Part shown: positions 46,711-56,655 of the stretch, piece after piece
Layout: each line of letters starts with the position of its first letter
Position numbering within the stretch: position 1 is the stretch's first letter
NCBI RefSeq assembly: GCF_000186345.1
Contig: NC_014962.1
Location: forward strand, 4,678,450-4,742,449
DNA from: Isosphaera pallida ATCC 43644
Lineage (GTDB): Bacteria > Planctomycetota > Planctomycetia > Isosphaerales > Isosphaeraceae
Direction of reading: 5' to 3'
Length of the DNA stretch: 64,000 nucleotides
Notes under the pieces: model-generated
Told to the model about the DNA's origin: nothing
The model's input: the letters and a program-made list of their open reading frames with translations, nothing else
Database searches by the model: none
Made by a program: the position numbers and the translations under genes

Positions 46711-48858
46711 ATGCGGCGAGACCATTGGAAACGTTCCTTCTTCCCACCGATGTTACCGTCCGGGTTGTCGATGTGTTTGAATCACTTGTTTAAAAAGCAG
46801 TTGACTGGAACATGGAGGGGGTTGAGAATCTTGGTTTTGGTCGGTAGTGGGCAGTTGGGCTGGTGGGGCGTCCCGGTTGAGGGGCAGGAGCCCCCCGGCG
46901 CGGTTCGGCCACCCTTCACCACCATGCCTGACCGCTTGCCGGGTCCCCCGCGTGCGATGGGGGAGTTGCCAGCGGGTCGGGACTTGCCGCCTTCGACCTT
47001 GCCGGGTCGCGCGCCGGGACAGCCGCCTCGTTCGATGGGGGAAGCTCCACCGCCCTTGGGCGACTTCGGGCCGACCGCCCCCCTGCCCCGTTTCGGCGAT
47101 CCCAACCGATTGACCCCGGCCCCGCTGCGGGTCGATCCCCGGGGCGTTTCGCCCGGTTTGGATGTGCCCTCGGTCGATCCGTTCGACGCCGCTCGACCCG
47201 GCGGCTCGCTCTTCGACTTCCAGAATCGCCTCAACAAGCCAATCGAGTTGGATGACGACACCCGCATCCCGATCACCGACCAGATTCCGCGCCGAACCCG
47301 TCGCCAAGAGGAACAACCCACTGAACCTCCGATCGAATTGCGGGACGTTTATCTCTCCGCCCTCCAAGCCTACCCCCCCTTCCAGGCGATCTTGCTGGAA
47401 CGAGACATCGCCGAGGGCGGGGTTCTCAGCGCCATCGGCGCGTTCGACACACGTCTCAACGCTGACTCACGCAATTATCCCCTGGGATACTACCGCCGTT
47501 CGGTCCACGACATTTTCATCGATCAGCCGTTGCGCGACTTGGGCGGCAAGTTTTTCGCGGGCTATCGAATTGCCGAGGGCTTGCATCCCAGTTACTACAG
47601 TTTTCTCAACACGCGGGGCGGCGGGGCGTTCGTGGTTGGCGTCGAACTGCCGCTGTTGCGCGACCGCGCGATCGACGCCAAGCGAGCCAAGCTGATCCAA
47701 GCCGAGATTGAGCGGACCAAAGCCGATCCCACCATCCTCAAGGATCGGCTCACCTTGGCCAAAATGACCGGCAAGGCCTATTGGGAGTGGTATGCCTCGG
47801 CGCGCGCCCTCAAGGTGCTGCGGCTGCTGTTGGAACTCGTCGAGGAGCGCGGCGAGGCGATCGAAACCCGAATCCGCGAGGGCTTGGACCGGCCCGGCAT
47901 TGACCTGCTGGAGTTCCGTCGCTTGTTGCTGGCGCGACGGATTCAGGTGGTCGCCGCCGAACGACGGTTCCAACTGGCCAACATCGAGTTGTCGCTGCTG
48001 CTGCGCGACCCGCGCGGCTTTCCGGTCATTCCCCGTTTCCAGCAAGTTCCCGGCGCGTTGACCGCCGAGATTCTTCCTCCCAACGATGAACGCCTGCCAC
48101 GCGACTTGAATTTGGCGCTCCAGTTCCGTCCCGAGGCAGTCGCCTTTCGGCTCAACGCCGCCAAGGCCGACGTCGAGGCCACCCTGGCCCGCAATCAGCT
48201 ACTGCCCGCGCTCAATTTTTATGTGTACACCGAACAAAACATCGGCGACCGCAACCGGCAGCTCGAACCCGACTTCCGGCCCTTCATCGCCGAGACCTCA
48301 TTGTTGTTCGACGTGCCCTTGCAGCGTCGGGAGGCGCGGGGGCGGATCATCAGCGCCGACGCCCAGGTGCGGCAAAGCCTGCTCGACGCCCGCTTTGCCG
48401 AGGAGCGGATTCAAGCCGACGTTATTCAAGCCTACGCCACCCTCCAAGCCCTCTATCGCCAGCTGCAAGACGCGCGGGAGAACGAGCGGGCCAACCTCGA
48501 TCTGGAACGGGCCGAGATTCAAGCGTTCAATGCTGGATTCAGCAATATCCTCTTCTTGAATATTCGAGAACAGGCTACCCTCGACGCCCGCATCTCGCGG
48601 ATCGAGGCCGAAGGCCGCTACCAGTCGGCCTATATCGACTATCTGGCGGCCCTGGGTTTGGACATTCTGACTGCGCCGTCGGAGCTGCTGGAAGCGACAC
48701 CGCCGCCCCAGGAACTCAACTTGGGTGACAACCCACCTGCCGGACCCCGTTCCGCGCCCGCGGCCGCCGACCAGCCCGACCCCGTTGATCCCGACGCGCT
48801 GCAGCCACCCGGCGACGACGAGATTCCCCAGCCTTTGCTCAATCCCGACCAGCCGTGA
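46711..48858 (+). CDS. TolC-family outer-membrane efflux protein
   Basis: 715 residues from the ATG at 46711, preceded by AAGGAGGTG at ideal spacing. A signal-like hydrophobic segment (about 35-55) is followed by a long Pro/Arg-rich, low-complexity stretch to about residue 190. The TolC fold then appears: LRDVYLSALQAYP, GAFDTRLNADS, repeated long amphipathic helices (FVVGVELPLLRDRAIDAKRAKL, IELSLLLRDPRG), VRQSLLDARFAEERIQADVIQAYATLQALYRQ and the second repeat with NIREQATLDARISRIEAEGRYQSAYIDYLAALGL. The Pro-rich N-extension is unusual. It forms the outer-membrane exit of the type I system. It converges on the CobW gene. Confidence 0.88.
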   Translation: MRRDHWKRSFFPPMLPSGLSMCLNHLFKKQLTGTWRGLRILVLVGSGQLGWWGVPVEGQEPPGAVRPPFTTMPDRLPGPPRAMGELPAGRDLPPSTLPGRAPGQPPRSMGEAPPPLGDFGPTAPLPRFGDPNRLTPAPLRVDPRGVSPGLDVPSVDPFDAARPGGSLFDFQNRLNKPIELDDDTRIPITDQIPRRTRRQEEQPTEPPIELRDVYLSALQAYPPFQAILLERDIAEGGVLSAIGAFDTRLNADSRNYPLGYYRRSVHDIFIDQPLRDLGGKFFAGYRIAEGLHPSYYSFLNTRGGGAFVVGVELPLLRDRAIDAKRAKLIQAEIERTKADPTILKDRLTLAKMTGKAYWEWYASARALKVLRLLLELVEERGEAIETRIREGLDRPGIDLLEFRRLLLARRIQVVAAERRFQLANIELSLLLRDPRGFPVIPRFQQVPGALTAEILPPNDERLPRDLNLALQFRPEAVAFRLNAAKADVEATLARNQLLPALNFYVYTEQNIGDRNRQLEPDFRPFIAETSLLFDVPLQRREARGRIISADAQVRQSLLDARFAEERIQADVIQAYATLQALYRQLQDARENERANLDLERAEIQAFNAGFSNILFLNIREQATLDARISRIEAEGRYQSAYIDYLAALGLDILTAPSELLEATPPPQELNLGDNPPAGPRSAPAAADQPDPVDPDALQPPGDDEIPQPLLNPDQP

Positions 48859-48886
48859 CGACCGAGGGGACGCCGCCTGGACAAGA

Positions 48887-50218
48887 TCAACGGCGGTGGG
48901 GGTGAGAATGAGGGTGAGGGTGGGGGCGAAGGTCGGTCTCCATTCCCTCCAACTCAGGGTCCTCCATCTCCATCTCCCAAGGGGCGAAGGGGTCGGGAAG
49001 TTGGCTCCACCAGGCCGGGCCTTTTTGGAGTTCCGCGGCGGTCAGTAAGCAGGCGTCGAGTTCCTCGCGTAGTTGGTTGGGGTCGAGACTCATGCCGATG
49101 AACACCAGTTGGTTCTTACGGTCGCCGAACTCGGGATGCCATCCGGCCAGGGTGACGGCGATGGTTTCAGGGTCGTCGGGCCATTCCTCCCGAGGGGTGG
49201 CGGCCAACCAGCGACCCACTGGCTCGATTCGGCAGGAGCCGCCCGCTTGATTGTACGAGCCGATCCAGTCGGGGCGGGTCGCCAGCCAAAAGAAGCCTTT
49301 GACCCGATAAACCCCTTGCCACTCCCGGTTCAGGAAGGCGTGGAACCGTTGGGGGTGGAACGGAGCCTCAGCACGATAGACATAGCTGCCGATGCCGTAT
49401 TCCTCGGTCTCGGGCTGTTCCTGGCCCCGCAGGGTTTGGAGCCAACCGGCCGCCTGAGACGCTCGATCGAAGTCGAACAGGCCAGTGTTCAACACCCGAT
49501 CCAGCGGCACCTTGCCGAACTTCGAATGAAGGATCGTCGCCTCCGGGTTGAGGCTACGCAGGATCGCCTCCAGCAGCGCCACCTGTTCGGTCGAAACACG
49601 GTCGATCTTGTTGATGATCAGAACATTGGCGAATTCGACCTGTTCCACCAAAAGATCGACAACCGTACGGTCATCCTCCTCGCCCAGTCCCAAACCGCGG
49701 TCCCTGAGATCGTCGGCGGCCATGTATTCCTTGAGGAAGTTTTCCGCGTCCACCACCGTCACCATCGTATCCAGCTGCGCTCGGTCAGCAAGCGCTGCGC
49801 CGGTTTCATCGACGAAGGTGAAGGTTTCGGCCACTTGCATCGGCTCGGAAATCCCGGTGGATTCGATCAAGAGGTAATCGAATCGCCCTTCGTCGGCCAA
49901 ACGGGCCACTTCAACGAGTAGGTCTTCCCGCAGAGTGCAGCAGATGCAGCCGTTGGACATTTCGATCAGTTTTTCCTCGACCCGATTGAGTTGAACCGCC
50001 CGGTCCACCAGGTCGCGGTCGATGTTGATTTCGCTCATGTCGTTGACGATGACCGCGACCCGCCGGCCCTCTCGGTTGTTGAGGATGTGGTTGAGCAGGG
50101 TGGTCTTGCCAGCTCCGAGGAAGCCGGAGAGCACCGTCACCGGCAGCTTGGGCCGGGATTCCGGCCCGGAGGCTGGAAGGGAGGCGATCGTCGATGTCGG
50201 CCTTGGCGTGGTGGTCAT
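48887..50218 (-). CDS. CobW/ZNG1-type metallochaperone GTPase with His-rich tail
   Basis: 443 residues. Walker [10 protein letters not shown] lies at 32-40, the metal-binding CICC at 91-94 (in [13 protein letters not shown]), then [11 protein letters not shown], a DAENF switch and NKID. The C-terminal domain [30 protein letters not shown] is the CobW_C fold, and the tail ends in [11 protein letters not shown], which could bind Zn, Ni or Co. Such GTPases deliver metal, mostly zinc, to client proteins, often under metal starvation. It is the last gene of a minus-strand run that includes an ABC-2 exporter/importer and a DUF4198 protein. Which metal is not visible. Confidence 0.92.
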   Translation of the reverse strand: MTTTPRPTSTIASLPASGPESRPKLPVTVLSGFLGAGKTTLLNHILNNREGRRVAVIVNDMSEINIDRDLVDRAVQLNRVEEKLIEMSNGCICCTLREDLLVEVARLADEGRFDYLLIESTGISEPMQVAETFTFVDETGAALADRAQLDTMVTVVDAENFLKEYMAADDLRDRGLGLGEEDDRTVVDLLVEQVEFANVLIINKIDRVSTEQVALLEAILRSLNPEATILHSKFGKVPLDRVLNTGLFDFDRASQAAGWLQTLRGQEQPETEEYGIGSYVYRAEAPFHPQRFHAFLNREWQGVYRVKGFFWLATRPDWIGSYNQAGGSCRIEPVGRWLAATPREEWPDDPETIAVTLAGWHPEFGDRKNQLVFIGMSLDPNQLREELDACLLTAAELQKGPAWWSQLPDPFAPWEMEMEDPELEGMETDLRPHPHPHSHPHRR

Positions 50219-50240
50219 CGTTGGAGCGTCCGTGGGGTGA

Positions 50241-50975
50241 TCAGGAGGAAATCCCGGTGAGCTCGCTCATGTGTTCCAGATAGATTTGTTCGAGGTCGGC
50301 GTGGCTCACGTCGGCGGTCTTGAGGGTGGTCAGCAATTTGCCTTCACGCATGATCCCGACCCGGTGGCCCGACTCCTTGGCGCGGAATAGGTCGTGGGTG
50401 GCCATTAGCACCGCCACCCCCCGGCTACTGAGGTCTTCGATCAGGCGTGAGAATTCATTCGAGGCTTTGGGGTCCAGACCAGAGGTTGGTTCGTCCAGCA
50501 GCAGGGCTTCGGCTTGTTTGGCCAAGGCGATGGCAATGCCCACCTTTTGACGCATCCCTTTGGAGTAGCTCGAAACCCGACGGGTGGCTGCTTCGCGGGG
50601 CAACCCGGCCTTTTCCAAAATCTCCAACAATTCGGCGCGGCTACGCGACCCTTTGCCTGCCAGGTCGTTGAAGTAGGCCAAATTTTCCAGGCCGGTCAGG
50701 TTGCGGTAAAGATTGACCTGTTCGGGAATGTACGCTAGATCGGCCTTCGTTTCCAAAGGGGCATCCACCACCGAACGGCCTTTGATGCGCGCTTCGCCCG
50801 AGGTCGGCTCGATGAAGTTGAGGAACAGGTTGATCGTCGTCGTCTTGCCCGCGCCGTTGGCTCCGAGCAAACAAAAAATTTCCCCCGGAGCGATCGACAG
50901 GTTGAGTCGATCCAACGCGAGATGTCCGTTGTACGACTTGCTCAAATCAATGGCTTGCAGGATCGGTTCGGCCAT
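50241..50975 (-). CDS. ABC transporter ATP-binding protein (ABC-2 type)
   Basis: 244 residues. Walker A is [17 protein letters not shown], the Q-loop [18 protein letters not shown], the signature [17 protein letters not shown], Walker [17 protein letters not shown] and the switch [10 protein letters not shown]. This form, with SKGMRQ, is typical of ABC-2 transport ATPases that energise large permeases. It ends 22 bases before the CobW gene and follows two permease genes on the same strand (122 bases from the nearer). Together they form one transporter in the inner membrane. Substrate unknown. Confidence 0.93.
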   Translation of the reverse strand: MAEPILQAIDLSKSYNGHLALDRLNLSIAPGEIFCLLGANGAGKTTTINLFLNFIEPTSGEARIKGRSVVDAPLETKADLAYIPEQVNLYRNLTGLENLAYFNDLAGKGSRSRAELLEILEKAGLPREAATRRVSSYSKGMRQKVGIAIALAKQAEALLLDEPTSGLDPKASNEFSRLIEDLSSRGVAVLMATHDLFRAKESGHRVGIMREGKLLTTLKTADVSHADLEQIYLEHMSELTGISS

Positions 50976-51097
50976 GGGCGATTGTCTCGTCTTGAAGCGC
51001 GTGGAGCAAAAGGAAACGCGGAGGATTGTCTAACGCGGCGGGGGAGTTCGAAACGCCCTGCAAAATCTGGTCAGGGGCGAAGCGACGGGGTGATCAA

Positions 51098-52564
51098 TCA
51101 TTCTGAGCCGGTGATCGGGTAGCGTCGCAGACGGGCCAGCCCCCAAGCTCCCACCGCTAAGGTGGGCAGCAGCAGTCCCAGAACCGCCACCGCGACCCGA
51201 CCGCCGACTTGGGTGAGGGATTCCTCGACAAACTCAAAGGTGGGAACCTGATCGAGGTCGTTGGTGGTCAGCTTTTCTTTTTTGAAGATTTTGGGCAGGA
51301 AAAACTCACGCCATCGCTCATGGAACGCGGCGACTTGATCGAAATAGGCACGGTGGCGGTGGCGTCCGGTGCCGGCGAGGTCCTGAAACGCCTCGTCGGC
51401 CAGCACGGTGGGGGAGAGGAAGCGGAACCAATCGACCAGGCGTTGTTGGCGTTCCAGTTGGCGGTCGAACTGCTCCAAGAGCGGGGCGATGATCCGTTCC
51501 TCCTCTTCGCGGACCGCCTGGGCGGTGACGGCGAAGGTGTCGAGTTGGCTGGCGGTGCGGGAGCGTTCCGGCAGCAATTCGGGGTGATCCTCGTAGAAGC
51601 CCTTGAGCAGTTGACTACCCCGCGCCTTGGCTTCGTTGGCGGCGACGCGTTTGTCCAGTTCCAGCTGGATGCGGGAGGGCATCGGGTAGGCGGTCGAGAC
51701 CGCAAGGGCGATTAGCGACGGGATCACTAGCGCGAAGGCCAGCCAAAGACCCGCTAGCGCTAAGGCGTTGAACGACGAGGAGCGACCCAGGGCGTTGACC
51801 GCGATCGCCAAGGCCAGCCAGAACGCGCCGTAGGCTAACACCACCACCACGTAGCCGCCGAACCTTAGCAGGGTGTCCGGATCGTCGAACCGGCCGCCGC
51901 CGATGAGGAAGGCCACGATGGAGAGGACGATCGCTAGACCAGCCACCACCAGACCCCGTGCCAAGACCTTGCCCGTGGCCACCAAACGCAGCGACACCGG
52001 CTCGCACAGCACCTGAGCAAGCGTTCCCTGCTCCCGGTCGGCCGAGAGCAAATTGTAAGACAACGCCAAAATGACCAAGGGAAACAGGGTCGCCAGCACG
52101 AAGCCAAGGTCACAGCGTCCCGAAAGCAGGTGGGCGGGGTTCTCAATCTCGGAATTGTCCAGGAAGGTGTGTTTGTTCTCGAGGGTCGGTTGGACGTAGT
52201 AGGGCAGCAAGTCGCTTTGGCCGATCGCCAGCGCGGCCAGCGGTCCCGGCGGCAAGACCGCATGCCGAACCGCCTGTTTGGAGGCCGCCACCGAGGGCGA
52301 GCGGGGGTCGTCCAGACGGAACACCGGACGGGTGGAGTTGGCGTCGCGTTGCTCGGCCTCGGCCACCCGGACCCGCCATTGGGCGATCTTTTCCTCGTCC
52401 TCCCGCGCGATCGCCGCCAGCGTGTCGTTCTGGAACCCGGTCCAGAACAGCCCGTTGAAAACGCCGTACACCGTCAAAACACCCAGCACCACCAGCGCCG
52501 CCCAAAGCGAGCGGTCCCGGCTCAACACCAAAATCTCGTGACGAATCACTCGGAACAACATCAT
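51098..52564 (-). CDS. ABC-2 permease with DUF3526
   Basis: About 488 residues from the ATG pair at 52564, the first residues being MMLFRVIRHEILVLSRDRSLWAALVVLGVLTVYG; an extension to 52630 seems unneeded. One membrane helix, then a long periplasmic loop of about 140 residues (from WTGFQNDTLAAIAREDEEK), then five membrane segments around SADREQGTLAQVLCEPVSLRLVATGKVLARG, then a second soluble stretch and a final helix. This matches the DUF3526 family. It pairs with the upstream permease to form the membrane part, with ATPase downstream. Substrate not recognisable. Confidence 0.85.
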   Translation of the reverse strand: MMLFRVIRHEILVLSRDRSLWAALVVLGVLTVYGVFNGLFWTGFQNDTLAAIAREDEEKIAQWRVRVAEAEQRDANSTRPVFRLDDPRSPSVAASKQAVRHAVLPPGPLAALAIGQSDLLPYYVQPTLENKHTFLDNSEIENPAHLLSGRCDLGFVLATLFPLVILALSYNLLSADREQGTLAQVLCEPVSLRLVATGKVLARGLVVAGLAIVLSIVAFLIGGGRFDDPDTLLRFGGYVVVVLAYGAFWLALAIAVNALGRSSSFNALALAGLWLAFALVIPSLIALAVSTAYPMPSRIQLELDKRVAANEAKARGSQLLKGFYEDHPELLPERSRTASQLDTFAVTAQAVREEEERIIAPLLEQFDRQLERQQRLVDWFRFLSPTVLADEAFQDLAGTGRHRHRAYFDQVAAFHERWREFFLPKIFKKEKLTTNDLDQVPTFEFVEESLTQVGGRVAVAVLGLLLPTLAVGAWGLARLRRYPITGSE

Positions 52565-52713
52565 CGCGGCACGCTCAAGGATGAAGGAAGAGGTCTCACT
52601 TGATGATGAGTCAATCGGGGCGAACGGCAAGTGTCAGGGCCGGGGAGGCCGATTCAACCGAGATCGGTTTCGGACCCGTCTGGTTGGCGACCCGAAGGAC
52701 CGACAGGGTCGGG

Positions 52714-54153
52714 TCATTCAGGACGCAGATCCTGGGCGGAGGCGTACAAGGCGTAGCCGGAGAGGGCCAACCAGATCGCCAGGCCCACGATTGGCAGCGT
52801 CGCCCGTTCGACCACCTCGCGGGCCGGAGGCATGCGGTAATGGAAGTGGGGAATGGTTTCGTATTCCTTGCGGCCGATGGTGTAGGCCGAGCCGAGGTCG
52901 CCGGCATTCTCAATCAACAGCTGGTTGAGGTCGCGGACCAGAATCCGTCGATACCGTTCGGCCGCTTCGGCGAACTGCTCGTGGTGGGCGTTGTCGGTGC
53001 CCGCCAGCGCCATCGAGAGCGAGCGGGTGGCCAGAGCGGGAAACAGAAGCCCCAGAGCCTCGCGCACCACGTCTTGATCTCGGAAACTCTGCCAGAGTTC
53101 GGCGTAGCACTTATCGAGGATCGCGTTGGTGGCGTTCTCTCCCTCCTGAAGCGCGATGCCGGCGAAGTTGACTGGCAGATCCTCCACGTCGTCCACCTGA
53201 TACTTATCCAGCAACTCTTGCTTGATCTTCTCCAGGCGTTCATCAGCGGCGTTGTGGCCGTCGATACCGCCTTGGAGGTCGCGTTCCACCTGACGGGCGA
53301 ACTCAAAGGCCGAGGGAGTCGGGGCGAGACGCTTGGCCACGTCGGCGGCCAAACGGGGCGCGGCGATCACGTTGAGCATCCAAAAGCCCAGCAACGTCAA
53401 CAACGCCGCCCGCGACGATCGGGAGCGGGCCGAGACCGCTAGGGTCACCATCAGCACCACCGCGAACCAGCCTAGATATGTGAGGGTGAGCAGCACAAAA
53501 CGGGTGCGGCTGGGAGTGAGTTCCACGTCGCCGCCCAGCGAGATCAGGCCAACGCCCACGAGGGTCACCGGCACCAGGACCAAACCCAGCGCCGCAGCGA
53601 TCCCCAGCAGCTTGCCCGCGGCCAAGTCGAGCGGACGCACCCCCAGACTAAGCAGCTGCCGTAGGGTGCCGCGTTCCCGTTCGCTGGTAAAGGCCGAGAA
53701 GCCCAAAAAGATGATCACCAGCGGCACTAACGCCTGCAACACCAGCGAGGCGGTCAGTTCGCCGAATCGTTGGAGCGTGGTTGAGTCTTTGGCGGGGACG
53801 TGCTGGGGTTCGTTGCGGTGGTGCGCCTCCAGCTTGAACGAGACGCCGGTGTAGGCGTCCACCCCGCGGTCCACGAACGAAAGAGGAGACCGCGGCTTGA
53901 AGACGAACATCCCATAGTGAGCCGCCGCGTGGGGATTCTTTTCCTCTTGGCAGACGAAATCCATCCGCGCCTGCTCCATCGCCCGCTTGTGATCGGCAGC
54001 GACGGTTCGCCAGTGGACAAAACCGATCAACAGCGCCGTGGTCAGCAGCACCCCCAGGACCACCGCCGAACCGACGAAACGGCCGTCCCTCACCAGATCG
54101 ACGAACTCTTTGCGGGCGATCCGAAACGCCTGCAAACTCACCGACGCGATCAT
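52714..54153 (-). CDS. ABC-2 permease (DUF3526-like), partner subunit
   Basis: 479 residues with the same plan as the next gene: an N-terminal helix (RFVGSAVVLGVLLTTALLIGF), a long extracytoplasmic loop with RMDFVCQEEKNPHAAAHYG, and then five membrane helices around TSERERGTLRQLLSLGVRPLDLAAGKLLGIAAALGLVLVPVT. A further soluble stretch follows with a terminal helix AIWLALSGYALYAS. ERERGTLRQLL is the conserved cytoplasmic coupling region of this family. It heads the transporter operon after the TPR gene, from which it is separated by 185 bases. The two permeases are about one third alike by eye and probably form a heterodimer. Confidence 0.85.
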   Translation of the reverse strand: MIASVSLQAFRIARKEFVDLVRDGRFVGSAVVLGVLLTTALLIGFVHWRTVAADHKRAMEQARMDFVCQEEKNPHAAAHYGMFVFKPRSPLSFVDRGVDAYTGVSFKLEAHHRNEPQHVPAKDSTTLQRFGELTASLVLQALVPLVIIFLGFSAFTSERERGTLRQLLSLGVRPLDLAAGKLLGIAAALGLVLVPVTLVGVGLISLGGDVELTPSRTRFVLLTLTYLGWFAVVLMVTLAVSARSRSSRAALLTLLGFWMLNVIAAPRLAADVAKRLAPTPSAFEFARQVERDLQGGIDGHNAADERLEKIKQELLDKYQVDDVEDLPVNFAGIALQEGENATNAILDKCYAELWQSFRDQDVVREALGLLFPALATRSLSMALAGTDNAHHEQFAEAAERYRRILVRDLNQLLIENAGDLGSAYTIGRKEYETIPHFHYRMPPAREVVERATLPIVGLAIWLALSGYALYASAQDLRPE

Positions 54154-54338
54154 AAGCTCATCCTCGGGGTTTCTCTTGATCGAACCCGGTCAGGTCAACG
54201 GACGCCTCAACTGGAACAGGGGAGGCGTTGGAGGGCGTGGAGGGATGATCGTGGGAAGAGGAATGGAACAGCGGCGGGTGAAGCCAAACCCACGTGACCG
54301 CGATGGTCGGTCTCCCGCGCCCTCCGGCTTCAGTCGTT

Positions 54339-55475
54339 TCACTTGGCGGCGACCCGTGGAGCGAGGCTTTTGGCGCGGGCGCGGAGGTCGTTGGCCGTGG
54401 CCTTGTCCTCGGCCGCTTCGAGTACCTGAGCGCATGCTTCCAACAAGCGGGCGTCGCGGAAGTTGCTAGCCAGCGCCTCGCGGACCAACTCGGCGGCCTG
54501 GGCGGTTTGTCCCGAGGCGTGTTGAGCCATCGCCAGGGCGACCAGGGTTTCAGCGTCCCGGCGTCCTTTGATCAGGTCCAGTCCCAAGTCGCGGGCCTTC
54601 TTGAGGTTGTCCGACCCTCCTTGTTCGATCAAAACCCAAATCAGGGCGCGACGAGCCTCAGGCAGGGTTTGGGCCAGTTTGATCAGACGGTGTTCGGCCT
54701 GCGCGGCCAGAGCCTGGCGAGTCTCGCCGCCCTCCCGGAAAAACCGCCAGGCCAGCAAAAGCGCTTGGGGCGAGACTTCGGGACGGGCCACCGCCCGTTT
54801 GAACAAACGCTCAGCTCCCTTGATGTCCTCCCGCGCCGCCCGGCAGAACGCCAGACCAGCCGTGCCGTCGGCGGTAAAGAAGGCGTCGTGGTCGTGGTCA
54901 ATATTCAGCTCGTGATATTTGGCGTGTTCGTCATCCAGTCGGCGAATCGCGTTCTTGAAGGCCGCTTCGGCCTTGTCTAGATCGCCGCGGGTCAGTTCGA
55001 CGTAACCCAGTTCGACCTCCACTGGCGCGATTTCGAGGGCCGATTCGGCCGTTTTCTCGACCTGGGCGAGGGCGGTCTTCAGGGTGTCAGAGGCCGCTTC
55101 GACCTCGCCCCGAGCCAACTGCAACCGCGCTTGACGCACAAGGACAATCGCGGCGGTTGGTTTGCCGGCGTGACGTTGGGTCAGACGGTCCAACGTGATA
55201 GCGGCCTGGTTGAGCGCTCCAGCAGCGAGTTGAGCGTCGAAGGCGATTTCCAGGGCTTCGTTGGAGGCCGCCTCGTCGTCAAGGACCGGGGCAAGGGTGG
55301 CGGCGGCTTGAAGGTATTGGCCGGCAGCGGCCTGTTCGGTCGCCCGACGGATCGCGGCCTCGTCGGAACCCGACGCCGTTGAACCGGCGACGGCCAGAGT
55401 CATCGCCAAGCTCGCCGCCAAAACGCCTCGAAGTGGGTTCCAGTTCCAGCCTGGTTGTTCGATCAACCTCGACAT
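54339..55475 (-). CDS. Secreted TPR-repeat protein
   Basis: 378 residues. After a signal-like stretch (GVLAASLAMTLAVAGSTASG), the chain consists of tetratricopeptide-like helical pairs, for example QAAAGQYLQAAATLAPVLDD, ALNQAAITLDRLTQRHAGKP, ELTRGDLDKAEAAFKNAIRRLD and ASGQTAQAAELVREALASNF. A linker with ELNIDHDHDAFFTADG lies near the middle. Such proteins scaffold or recognise partners in the periplasm. It stands between the DUF4198 gene (upstream) and the permeases (downstream) on the same strand, suggesting a joint task. Its precise role is not recognisable. Confidence 0.75.
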   Translation of the reverse strand: MSRLIEQPGWNWNPLRGVLAASLAMTLAVAGSTASGSDEAAIRRATEQAAAGQYLQAAATLAPVLDDEAASNEALEIAFDAQLAAGALNQAAITLDRLTQRHAGKPTAAIVLVRQARLQLARGEVEAASDTLKTALAQVEKTAESALEIAPVEVELGYVELTRGDLDKAEAAFKNAIRRLDDEHAKYHELNIDHDHDAFFTADGTAGLAFCRAAREDIKGAERLFKRAVARPEVSPQALLLAWRFFREGGETRQALAAQAEHRLIKLAQTLPEARRALIWVLIEQGGSDNLKKARDLGLDLIKGRRDAETLVALAMAQHASGQTAQAAELVREALASNFRDARLLEACAQVLEAAEDKATANDLRARAKSLAPRVAAK

Positions 55476-55830
55476 CGCGGAATCCTCTGGTTGATTGTGG
55501 GTTGTGTGGAGTGGAGTCAGGTGGGCAGGGTGAACCCGTCGTCGATACCAATCGACGGACGCTCGTACCGACCAAGTCCGCCGGGAAACCGCAGAACCCC
55601 TGAATTGAATTGCGCAACGCGACGTTGGGTCGCGTGGCCCGCCCGACAGCGGCCGCTAATCAGTCAGAATCCAAGTCGTCGCGCGTCCCATCCACCCACC
55701 CGGCGCGCGGCGCGGAAGGTGGACGGGAGAGCGCGCTTTTGTCCTACGCGAATCAAAGCGACCGAGGTTCGATTCATTCATCCCGCGGCTCGTCGCACGA
55801 TCTGAGACGAGCGATCGTCCGGGGTGGGGA
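55476..55830 (-). other. Intergenic spacer within the minus-strand cluster
   Basis: About 355 bases between the DUF4198 gene and the TPR gene. It has no recognised gene or clear terminator. A wide gap, so the TPR gene could have its own promoter. Confidence 0.4.
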
Positions 55831-56655
55831 TTAGTCCTCGCGGATGCCCAGCGACAGGGTCGCGCCGTAGGATTCCTGATCGAACTGGCTTTGCAGATCG
55901 GCCGGAGCGGGCAGACGTTGACCCACGCCGAGAATCCAGGTGCCAGCGTGGGCCGGGGTGAACTCGGCGATCCCTTGGGCGTTGGTCTTGATCGTCAGTT
56001 CCGGGCGGCCGTCGGGATTCAGTTGGGCCGAGGCGGCGGTGATCGAGGCGTCGGCGAGCGGTTGGCCGTTGAACAGCGCCTGGACTTTAATGGTCGAGCC
56101 AGTCTGGAGGCTAGAAAGGTCCGAAACCACGACCAACTCGATCGGCAGACCGAGCGGGCCAGGAGCCGGTCCTTGAGCGTCGCCGGCGACGGCCAACGCC
56201 TTGGCGAACTGACGCGACCGCAGGCTGGCGGTGAACTCGCCACCTTCCGGCAGGGTTACCTCGGACTTGGGCCCGATGTGGTGACCACGTCCCCCTCGGC
56301 CATCCTTCCACATCGTTACCACGGTGGGGGTGCGGACCACTGAAACCTGATAGACGCCACTTTCAGTCAGGGAAAACTCGAAGGCTTGCAGGGTGCGGCC
56401 CGAATCCGGCGTCAGCTTGGTGACCGTTCCCGACGGGCTCACAATCTCGTAGGAGGTGAGCGTCGAACCGTCCACCAACTCGTCCACCGGCAGGCGGTGG
56501 CCCCAGCAGAGGTAAACGGTCGTCTTGCCACCTGTTGGTCCGTAAGGTTTAGTAACAATCACGCTCAACGTGTGAGCCGTCGCCGCCGGTCCAATCAGGC
56601 CGGTCGCCGCCACCAAAACCACCAGCTGCTTGATCCATCGCGTCACGTTGCCCAT
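55831..56655 (-). CDS. DUF4198 (NikM-like) periplasmic protein
   Basis: 274 residues. The signal peptide MGNVTRWIKQLVVLVAATGLIGPAATA is followed immediately by HTLSVIVTKPYGPTGGKTTVYLCWGHRLPVDEL, which matches the DUF4198 opening (His at the mature N-terminus, and the WGH motif). The C-terminal half has a beta-sandwich repeat (VQALFNGQPLADASITAASA, TNAQGIAEFTPAHAGTWIL). Members near nickel and cobalt transporters are thought to bind metal with their N-terminal His. It is the first gene of the transporter/CobW run. Substrate specificity cannot be read from it. Confidence 0.85.
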   Translation of the reverse strand: MGNVTRWIKQLVVLVAATGLIGPAATAHTLSVIVTKPYGPTGGKTTVYLCWGHRLPVDELVDGSTLTSYEIVSPSGTVTKLTPDSGRTLQAFEFSLTESGVYQVSVVRTPTVVTMWKDGRGGRGHHIGPKSEVTLPEGGEFTASLRSRQFAKALAVAGDAQGPAPGPLGLPIELVVVSDLSSLQTGSTIKVQALFNGQPLADASITAASAQLNPDGRPELTIKTNAQGIAEFTPAHAGTWILGVGQRLPAPADLQSQFDQESYGATLSLGIRED

